Source: Scenedesmus sp. ARA3
Lineage: Eukaryota; Chlorophyta; Chlorophyceae; Sphaeropleales; Scenedesmaceae
DNA length: 64,000 bases
Assembly: GCA_004335835.1 (NCBI GenBank)
Contig: RWJK01001509.1
Span: 77,953-141,952, forward strand
Direction of reading: 5' to 3'
The translations under genes were made by a program, and so were the position numbers. Positions 55,119 through 64,000 of the stretch are shown piece by piece; position 1 is the first letter of the stretch, and each line of letters begins with the position of its first letter. The notes beneath the pieces are model-generated. The model worked only from the letters and a program-made list of their open reading frames with translations, searched no databases and was not told where the DNA came from.

Positions 55119-56882
55119 GTCCAACTCGCCATCGCCGCAACGTCGCTCGAGATAGGTCAACAGCTTACAGTTGCAGGCCTAATATAGGTTTACGTCGCTG
55201 ATGACCTTTTGTCAGGTGAGCCAGACGGGGCAATCAGGGCACTGTGAAGTTGGCAAGGAAGTAACAGTGAGAAATGCCATACTTTGAATGGCAACCCACA
55301 TCCAGCGCTGTTAAGACGTTCAGGATTTGCTATGTCTGCAACATGTGACTAGAGGCTTCTAATACCCGTCCGTGATTGCACAGCTGCGCAATGTACATGC
55401 TGGTTGTGACTAGTTACAGCAGCTGACATCATGCCTGGCCTAGAGCCGATTTGGCTCAAACTGCTCAACCTGCTGCAAGCATGGTGGCACCCACGCTGGA
55501 AGACGTGCATGCCACGTAGTTCAGGCAGTAACACAGCCAGAACCTTCTGTACCAAATGTGCACCTACTCTGCCTTTACATATGGGCATGCAGCAGAACTG
55601 CGATCAGCACAACTGCTGCAGTCGCCTGTGCAGTGTGCTGCTGCCCAGTAACAGACAGCACACTTGTCATGGCCCAGCAATCCTGCACTTGCAGGCTGGC
55701 ACATAAAGCCATGATACATACATGCAGCTGCTCAGCTGCAGCATACAGCAGCCACATGCAGCTCTTGTCAACTGCAAGGACGTGCCTGTACATGAACGTT
55801 GCCTTGCATAAATCACGGCGCATATCGGTGCATAACCAAGCCGCCAGCAGCTGCGTATGCAATCACACCCACCACCTGCCCAGCAAAGCACACAGAGTGT
55901 GCCAGCCTCGCTTTGTCTGCGTGCAAGACATAGGTGGCCTGTTGATACAGAACAGATCCCTAGCCCCGTACACTTTTGCCGAAAAGCATCCCAATTGGCA
56001 CCCTTGCTTGTACATGTACAGCAAATACGGACACCAGGCCACGGGGACATGAACTGCACATGTACATCATCACTCGGCATGAAGCAAACCCAATAACTAC
56101 TTAGTACGGCATTGATGCCTGATATCATGATACGACACGAGACATGTAGACACTGTACAACACCATGTCAGACAACAATTCCCGCCTTCCTTCTAACTGA
56201 GATAGACATTGCTGCGCAGGGGATGCGGTGCAAACTCTACAAGAGCGTGCAAAGCTCGCCATACGCTTTAAGCTTCATGGGCTTATGATCTGTGCATGCA
56301 TTCGTGCCACAAAGGTGCTGTGTGCCATCAAGGTGTGCATATGTTTTCAACACAAGAAGCCACGCCCACACTCACGTGCGCACACCGCTTACTCGCCAAG
56401 CTAACATCTGAATCAGCTATCCTGTGCATTGGGGTACTCCCAGCTGTGTATCAGACAGCCGTGCAGGAGTCATGCACATAACCTACACCATGGAAGGATA
56501 TATGGGTAACATGAGCGTTGTAACACATGCGGTACTGTTACTAACACAGTGCAGTAAGATATGTAGGCGTGGAGGGTGCAGCTCTGCAAGCAGTCATGCA
56601 GTAATCTGTACTACACACACTTCACCCTCCACTACCACGCTTCCCCACACATCAGTTGTGCAAGTCGCCAGAGGATGAAGACGTAGCCAAACACACAAGG
56701 CACGCCGCACAAGGCATGAGATCGGCGATTTCCACCAGCTACCAGCAAGCACCATGCAACACCCCAACACCTCACCCACGCATTCCACAAACCTGACCGC
56801 AACAACTGCACAGCCGACACCAGATCAACTCCTGCAGCGCAATGCTTGTGGCACACACGTCATCTGCCAAACAGGCCACCAC
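55119..56882. other. Intergenic: AAA-gene promoter and symporter 3' flank
   Basis: About 1.8 kb between two minus-strand genes, more AT-rich than the exons. Open frames on both strands are short and unrecognised. No RNA gene or mobile element seen. Confidence 0.5.
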
Positions 56883-59800
56883 TCACAGCAGCTGGCTGCT
56901 GCTCAGAACCACTTTGCCAGCATGCGCAGAGTCATCAACGTCCCGCGGCCTCCTGCCTGCCGCTGCCGCACTCGCCTTCAGCTTCCCGCCGTCACCAGAG
57001 CCGCCAGGCAGCACGCTGGCAACATCCACATCTTTGTCTGCCAGTGCTGCTGCTGCTGCCAGGTCCGCCGCCGTCTCACTCAGTGCCTCGTCATCGGCCA
57101 GCTGGTACAGTGGCTGCTGCTGCTTCCACCTCTTGGGGATGAAGAACAGCACATCGCGCCCCGGCATGCAGCGCTCCAGGGCCATCACACCCAGCAGCAC
57201 CACCAGGCTCAGCAGCGGGCACAGCAGCGAGTCCAGGCCCGTGTAGTCGCGCATGGGGGCTGGAGAGGCAGCAGCAGGAGGCGCAGCAGCAGCATGAAGC
57301 AGCAGCATGAAGAGGTGAGGTGCGGTGGAAGATCTATTTGCCGGATTGGTTGGGGAGAATGTACTTTCGCATATGCAACAAGGGCAGGACTCGCCGCCCT
57401 GCCGTCATTCGAACTGTGACGCTGCCATGCTGCTATGCAGGCAACATACGCCCTGAAGAGCTGCCTGCTCTGCAGCTAACCGAGTTCCCACACACACGTT
57501 TAAGCCACTTGCTGCATAGCGCCTGGGCGTACTTGCTGCTGCATTGCATTCAAATGTGTGCGCTCACCTTGCTGGCAGGTGTCCTTCTCAGGGTCCCACA
57601 GCAGGCTGCTGTTGCCCTCGGGTGTGATGCTCATAAAAGCAGGCAGTCCAGCCACCGCCTTGCCAAACTGCAGCGCATACTGCCCAAAGGCCACCAGAGA
57701 GCCGTCCTTTGGCAGCAGGAACTCCAGCAGGATGCGCAGCGTGCTGCCCGCCACGCACGACGCGATGCCTGCAAATAGCATAGTTACAAGTGTTACAAAT
57801 GGTTGCAGGAGCAGGTGGTGGATGCAGCAGCCATGTCAGCCAACACTTTGCAGCAACAAATGTGTGTTTGGCAAGAGAACAAAACTGAAGCACTTGACAG
57901 CATGCAGGAGCTGCCCTATCTAGGCTGCAAGCAAAGGCACAAGGCAATGCTAATCTGCACATCTGCCGTTGCCTTGCGGCCTAGCACCAAAACTCCAGCC
58001 ACACGCCCCGCACCCCACCTGCGTTGGGTGTCACGCTTGGCCAGTACACCGCTGCCATCAGCGGCACGAAGCATCCCGCCAGCACGACATCAAAGGCCAC
58101 CACCAGCAGATAGCCCGGGTTGTAGGCCAGCGCTGCCACCAAGCAGGCCAGGCCCGTCATGGGTATGGCAAAGATGCGCACCACACGCAGCAGGTTGGCA
58201 TCAGTGGCGCCGATCCTGGGCACCTGCGGATGGATGGGCGTGAGATGGTGGCAGCAGGGGTTGGTGGGAGGGTTGATTGTTGATTGATGGTGCAGGGGGT
58301 TTGGAAGCAGGTTGATTAGGCATGCATGATCATTGCAGGCTGGGTGCTGCTGCACCTAGCTGTGCTGTGCAGGCAGTGCGCTGGGATGGACGTTTGTTCA
58401 ACCAATACGTAGCTGTGCTGCTGTGCCCCGCGCACCTTCCTGAAGATGTTGTGGGCCATAACCGTGGAGGTGGCCAGGATGGCCCCAGTGGCTGTGGACA
58501 TGCTGGCACACAGGATGGCCAGCACACTCCAGCCGCCCAGCACCTGCAGGCACAGCCAACACACATAAACTGTGTGACACACACAAGTTGCCGGGTAGGC
58601 AAGTTACACTCACAAGCAGCTAGCAAGTCTTTCCGACATTGTTGTGCCATTTCCACCATCGGCCACACATCAACAACCTGGTGTCAGCCAGCAGCATAAC
58701 ACTGCAAGAGCGTCCGCCCCGCCAGCAGGCAGTCATCGGTGTTTGGCCTACCCACCCGTGGCACGCGCTCCCACAGGTACTTGAACAGCACAAACTTGTC
58801 ATCCGGCAGCCACTGTGCGCACGAGGGCAGCCCCAGCGGCGCCGAGCACGTGTCTGCGGCAAACTCGGCATATGGGGAGTCTGGCCCGTGATACTTGCGC
58901 GCGTAGCCGCCCAGCAGCCCAAAGGGCACGCTGAAGCCCATCAGCACCAGCCCAGCGATGATGTTGGCCCAGCGCGCGGTGCGCGAGTTGCGCGCGGCCA
59001 TGCTGCGCGCCTGCAGGGCAGCGCAGGGCAGGCAGGGTGTCAGCCACCAGCTGGCGGTCAAGGTAACACACAGCAGCTTGAAGCAGCACAGGGCCGCTGC
59101 AGCTACGCCAGCAGAGCCGCTGCGCAACAAATAACATACTCAGCAGGGACCCGTGCATGCTGCGCAGTCCAGTGCAGCCAGTGCAGGCAGCTTCAGCAGC
59201 GGAGCAGGGTCGGCCCAGGCAGGCAGTACACACACAGAGCATGCCGCCCCACGGGGCGCACCTGGAAGTCCAGCGCGCAGAGGTTGCCCAGGCTCAGCAC
59301 CACCAGCGTGGCCCCTGCACGGCACACCCAATACACAGTCATGCTGCTGTTGAGGGTGTGATGAAGACATCGTAGACACTGGGGGCGCTGGGGTTGTGCA
59401 GTGCTCGCCATCAGCAGCATTGCCAGCCAGCAAGAGCTCTGCCAGGGCATGGCAGCACCCAAACCAGCGGACTCCCCACCAACCTGGCAACATACAAGCT
59501 GCTGTCTGCAGTGGCAGATACGTGCACACAACAGCTCAAGGCCTCCTGCAACTGACGCCACCCAGCGACATCACTCACAGTTCATGAGGATGGCATTTGG
59601 GAACGGCGCGTACGCGTCAACATCAGTCATGCCGCGGGGGTTGACAGCCATGTCGCCAGCAGGGAACGCAAAGTTGTCGCAGGTGCTGGCCCCAGTGGCC
59701 GGGTCCGTGCAGTTGACAGGGCCTGTGTAGCCCGGGGTTTTGGCCACTAAGCCGCCCCCCAGGTCCAGTGCAAAGCCCTTGGAGGGCAGCGCGTGTGCTG

Positions 59801-62205
59801 GGCTGTCGGTGGCCAGCACGTAGACGGTTACCACCATCAGGCCCGTGAAGCCCAGCGCAGCCTGGCAGCAGCAGCGGCAGCAGCAGCGGCAGCAGCAGTG
59901 GCTGCAATGGTTCAAGTGGATAAGCGACAACACCCACAATGCAGAGGTGCGTGCATTCCGCTTGTAGACTACGCCAGCAGCTCATCACACAGCAGACCCA
60001 GCAAGGTGGCTGCCTGTTCACACTTTGTAAAGAGCGCGAAGCAAAGCAGTTGGAGAGCGGCTGTGCTTGTAGGTGTCCCCCCAGGCTAATGCTGTTGCCA
60101 TCTTCTACAATCTTATACAATCTGCTGCGTCCCCCAAGGGCTATCGTGGCCAGCCTCCCCTCACCTGCGGGATGTCCACGTAGGCGATGGAGAACAACCC
60201 GCCAGCAATCGTGTAGCTGGCCATCATAACGCCAGCAATCAGCACGCCGGCCCACAGCTGCAGCCCAAACAGGAACTGCAGCAGCAGGCTCGTGCCCACT
60301 AGGTTGCCGGCCAGCAGGCAGGTGAAGGAAGCCACCTCAATGAGGGAGACAATGATCTCCATGCAGCTGCCGTACTTGCGGGCGAAGAGGTCTGGTAGGG
60401 TGAGCAGGCCCATGCGGTTGATGTGGCCGGATATGGTGAGCCCGTTCTGCAGGCAAATGTTGTGCGGCAGCGGCAGGTAGCGGCAGTTGGGACGGAACAG
60501 TGTAAGTAGTTGACCAAACTGTAAGAGGAGGGTGGCGATGTGTACAGGGTCAGCAGTGAGTGCACAGGGGGAGGAAGGGGCATGGCGTATGTGACTGTAT
60601 GTTTGCGTGGTCTTTGACAGGCAGGCTGACGATGCTGCGCAATGCTTGCTGCTACACATGCGCCTGAGCAACGCCACCGCTGTTTGGTGTTGCAGCATCG
60701 CAGCTGGTGCTGACCAAGCTGCAGCACATCGCCGCGTGCGGCTTGCATGCCAAACAAAACAGCAGCGAGCGGGCAGTGCCACTCACGATGATGAGTGATA
60801 TGCCCAGGCCCAGCGGCAGCATGGCACCATCCCAGAAGGCATACCTGCGGGCAGCAGGCATGGGACATACAGCACGTCAGCTGAAAGCTCATGCGGCACA
60901 CGCACACAGCTTGCGGGATGGTGAGGGGCTTTACTACTGGGCAGGGATCACTGCAACTACGCTGCTACCAGCCATCTGTCTTGCTGGCTGCAGCAGCAGG
61001 GGCAAGCAGCAGCAACAGAGCTGGGCCGCAACCATCTAGTCTCAGGCTGCCGCTTGCTGAAACAACAGGTTTCTGGCACACACAGCAGCCGCAGCGGCAG
61101 CCGGCCGGCTCACTTGTACGACAGCGCCACGTTGCCGAGTGTGGCGTTGGAGTCCAGCCCCTGACCCAGCAGCGCAAAAATAACAATCCACAGCGGCAGC
61201 GTGCGCCCACACACAAAGAAGTTCTGCAGGGCAGGGAGCACAGCGCAGCAGACAAACGGTTGTCAGCGCCAGCGCTGGCAAGAGACACACAAATATGGAG
61301 GACAGGTGGCGGCTGCAGTTTGATGTTTGTGTGCGCATAAACGGATGATACTGCAGCTGTCGCATGCTACTGCTGCGCAACAGGGCAGCTGGTATGCAGC
61401 GGCAGTTGTGCTGGTAGCAGTGTTGACGCCATGCCTGCACAGCTGACTCAAACTCAAACCAGGTGGATTGCGTCGTGTGCGCTGGGCAGGGCACCAACCT
61501 TGTAGCTCCCTGCAACGCACGCAGGGAGTTCACACAGCCAATGTTTAGGTGTTGTTCACGGTCACTATTGACAAGGTTCTTCTCTCATGTGTGACTCAGC
61601 ATGTAGCACAACTTGAACCGCATTGTGCGCAGGCCATACAGCCATTCCCGACTGCAGCATTGCACAGCACTGCACTAATGCATGCCATCATGATGACAGC
61701 TCACCTTTGATGGTCATGAAGCCGATGACAACGCCTGCCACAATCATGGCCACTGCAGCCACGATGAACGGCACGCCCCAGGACACGCCCAGCCCTGTCC
61801 TGTCCACCGTCTGCAGGACAGGCGGCAAGAAAGTAGCATAGAGTACAGGTGATGGGTCAACAAGGTGCATGCTTTGACCGCTGCTGTTGCTGTTGTAAGC
61901 AAGTACCTCGCTCTGTTCAGTAGTCAATGCATGCAGCATGCCAGCAGCTTAGACTACGGGTGATGGGTCAACAAGATGCCTTCGGTGACCTGCGCTGACT
62001 GCCATCACTAGCCGCTTCTCTTTTCATCTTTGGCCCCCGCATGCACCAGCTGTGCACTTCAGATACGCACCGCTGGGCAGGCGATGGAGCATACAAACTT
62101 CTGGCAGCAGCCGTACTGCTGCATGCCGGCGACCTCATCCACTGTGTAGTTGTGCGTCCAGAGGCCTGGCGCTATCTCAAAATTTGACTCTGTGCAGTAG
62201 CTCAT
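56883..62205 (-). CDS. Sodium/solute symporter (SSS family)
   Basis: Multi-spanning plasma-membrane symporter of the SSS fold. The ATG at 62205 gives a hydrophilic Cys-containing N-terminus; exon 62205-62071 joins 61810-61705 (GVPFIVAAVAMIVAGVVIGF, TM1). An 11-nt exon at 61499-61509 is then needed to reach NFFVCGRTLPLWIVIFALLG in phase. Later exons encode LTISGHINRMGLLTLPDLFA with RKYG, CLLAGNLVGTSLLLQFLFGL, SYTIAGGLFSIAYVDIPQ, LVVLSLGNLCALDFQ (an SSS signature), LAILCASMSTATGAILATST, FAIPMTGLACLVAALAYNPG and VVLAGCFVPLMAAVYWPSVT. A hydrophilic loop with N-x-S/T sites (GPVNCTDPATGASTCDN) is probably extracellular. The last exon has a final TM and a charged Ala-rich cytoplasmic tail. Substrate unknown; similarity to classic DUR3 urea carriers is only general. 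Confidence 0.85.
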
Positions 62206-63123
62206 CCTGGCCGCGCAAACTGGGCGATGGTGTCAGCTGCAATAGCAATTGGTTGAGTCTGCAGCGATGCAGGCCATTGCCAGCAGTAGCAGGCAGCAGC
62301 ACCAGGTGCAGCAGCACTTGGATGGCAGCCGCAACTGCGGACAGAACCTGCCTCGACCGTTCTAATGCTGGTATCGCAGCCAATGGTGCCGTGGTGCGAC
62401 GTAGCTGGCGCAAGCAGGCTAACTCAAAGGGTGTCTTTTGGAGGTGCACTGCCCACGTGGTTGGCGTGCCCACGTGCTCAATACACAACGATGGCGGAGG
62501 GCGCCTCCATGCAAATAACCCGTTAAAAAAAGGCTTCTGAGCCGTGCTCACCTCAAGAGCGTCTTGTCAGGGCTGCAAGGACCTCAGGGTTCGCTGCTGT
62601 GCTTTGCTCGCCCCAATAACGAGCTGCGCCTACAAGTTTCTAGTCTCACAACCAGATCCAACTGGAGAAGGTTCAAGCTGTCAGGGGTCGCAGCAACCGC
62701 ATCAATGTTGCACCTGATGTACTCCGGTTTGTCTGATCACGTAAAGCACGTGTGCATCGTTTGATTGTTGTGTTTCCGAAAAAAACACTTTTCCTGCCAT
62801 ATAATGCTTTTTGTCCAGTGTAGCAGGCTGCCAGGCGGCCTGTCTTGACTGTGCAAACTTCTCCAACCCCTGCCAGGCTGGCCACGTGCACCTTCATAAC
62901 CACCTCTCAACAAGGCCTGCGAAAAGATAACATTGTATCCTGCGCACATATGGCAGAAGTACGCTTATTTGCAGCCTGATCAGCGCGAGAGGCCGCCAAC
63001 CATGTCAGCAGTCAGCACTGCGCACACTGTGCAGTCGACTCTGTCGGACATGCATAGGCTGCACACTAATGCAAGACCACCAACTGCCATGTACGTGCGT
63101 TGAGGTGCACATCAAAACCAAGT
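62206..63123. other. Intergenic: symporter promoter and transporter 3' flank
   Basis: About 0.9 kb between two minus-strand genes, with no recognisable coding sequence. A CCATATAATG stretch near 62797 is AT-rich but too far from the start at 62205 to be called a TATA box. Confidence 0.45.
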
Positions 63124-64000
63124 CTATGCTGACACTGATTGCACCGCTCCTTCACTGTGCTGCTGCTGTCCCTCTCCGTCTCCAGCTTGCAGCAACCGCT
63201 CCTGCAAGCCACCATCCGCCGCAATATGCCCTGCTTGCTCCCCTGCTTGCCATCCACCGCTGCTGCCGCCCGCATCACTGCCAGCATCACTCCCGCCAGA
63301 GCAGTTGATGCCAAACACGCCAGCCAGAATAGCCACAGTGCCAGCTGCAGTAAGCAGCGTCGCTCTTCTACTGTCCATCCAGTGCGGGTGTCCCAGGCCT
63401 GTCCAGCTCAGCACCACATCTGCTGCTGTGGCCAGCGGGATCTGCACAGTCATGCCCAGCGTGGCCACTGTGGGGCCCAGCAGCAGCACTGCCCGCGCCC
63501 AGGTGTAGTCCGCGAGCACGTAATCCATCAGCCCTGCAGCAGCAGCCACGCAGCCAGGCAGCATGTCAAGCACGCGTGTAGTCATGCACGCCATGGGGTA
63601 CGTCACAGTAGCTGCCAGGGCACGGCGCCTGCCTGCTGGCAAGCCAGGGCATGGTGCCAACCCGGCAGGCCTGGACGAATGCAGCTTTTGGCCTGCCTGC
63701 TGCATGCACCATACACAGTCACGGCATGCAGCACGCTGCATGCACTGCAACGTACCTAGTGTCCGCGCTCCACTCTCCAAAGCAACTCTGTCAAAGCAGT
63801 CCAAACTGAGCGGCCTGCCCCTCACCGTTTATACCCGCCAGTGCCAGCGCCTGCGGCTGCAGCTGCCGCACATCAAGCCACCCCAGCAGCTGCCCACAGC
63901 CCAGCAGCGGCAGCCCCACAGCAGCCGTCATACAGCCGATCACGCCGAAGAACAGCGCTGGCGCCTCGGGGCTGTCATGACGCAGCTGCGCCTGCAGCGC
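63124..64000 (-). CDS. SLC35F5-like EamA/DMT transporter, 3' end only
   Basis: Partial gene; the 5' part lies beyond the window end. Two exons are visible: 64000-63826 and 63533-63124, joined in phase 1. The first encodes ALFFGVIGCMTAAVGLPLLG, a TM helix with the LFFG..G.....LP pattern of the SLC35F group. The second encodes DYVLADYTWARAVLLLGPTV and then ATLGMTVQIPLATAADVVLS, matching the family's paired helices near the C-terminus, and a last TM (AAGTVAILAGVFGINC). It ends in a Gly/Ser/Gln-rich hydrophilic tail. Probably a Golgi, vacuolar or other endomembrane solute carrier; the substrate is not inferable. Confidence 0.7.

Noticed and set aside
56883..62205. Naming the symporter DUR3 (urea)
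   Set aside because: SSS-family motifs are clear but the DUR3-specific sequence blocks I know are not evident; substrate left open.

Overview
This looks like nuclear DNA of a chlorophyte green alga. The GC content is moderately high. Genes are split by many short GT-AG introns. CTG/CAG trinucleotide runs are everywhere and give Gln, Ala, Ser and Leu runs in coding exons. A TGTAA poly(A) signal is visible after some genes. The gene content mixes ciliary, retromer, GPI-anchor, ubiquinone and starch-binding functions. A core chlorophyte, perhaps a Scenedesmaceae-like alga, is my best guess; I cannot fix the species. There is no sign of bacterial operons, CRISPR, rRNA or tRNA genes.

Layout. 0-6 kb: 5' part of a transmembrane receptor-like Ser/Thr kinase (minus strand, cut by the window start). 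7.1-8.3 kb: J-domain co-chaperone (minus). 8.9-10.9 kb: PIG-U subunit of GPI transamidase (plus). 11.5-13.6 kb: COQ5 ubiquinone C-methyltransferase (minus). 14.5-15.5 kb: unrecognised 197-residue protein (plus). 15.5-18.8 kb: no convincing gene. 18.8-28.1 kb: IFT140, an IFT-A subunit (plus, more than 20 exons). 29.1-30.7 kb: NAD(P)-binding SDR-like protein (minus). 31.9-33.9 kb: secreted cysteine-module protein with a Pro/Ala tail (minus). 34.5-35.9 kb: dual-specificity phosphatase (plus). 35.9-39.0 kb: no convincing gene. 39.0-42.3 kb: VPS26 of retromer (plus, nine exons resolved). 43.5-48.8 kb: CBM20 starch-binding protein with tandem repeats (minus). 49.2-55.1 kb: tandem AAA ATPase of the AFG2/SPATA5L1 type (minus, contains a 44-N assembly gap). 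56.9-62.2 kb: sodium/solute symporter (minus). 63.1-64.0 kb: 3' end of an SLC35F/EamA-type transporter (minus, cut by the window end).

The genes are independent eukaryotic transcription units, not a functional cluster. The most notable items are: (i) the cysteine-module protein, whose internal introns are all phase 1 so that each exon is a portable module; (ii) the CBM20 protein, with a plastid-like N-terminus, two near-identical repeats of about 54 residues and a cationic tryptophan-containing C-terminus; (iii) several local gene-structure oddities: an ATG-only first exon in VPS26, an 11-nt micro-exon in the symporter, an in-frame 114-bp duplication of the Walker B region in the AAA ATPase, and a duplicated 5' splice site in IFT140. 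Exon boundaries were derived by hand from GT/AG sites, reading phase and family conservation; no transcript evidence was available.
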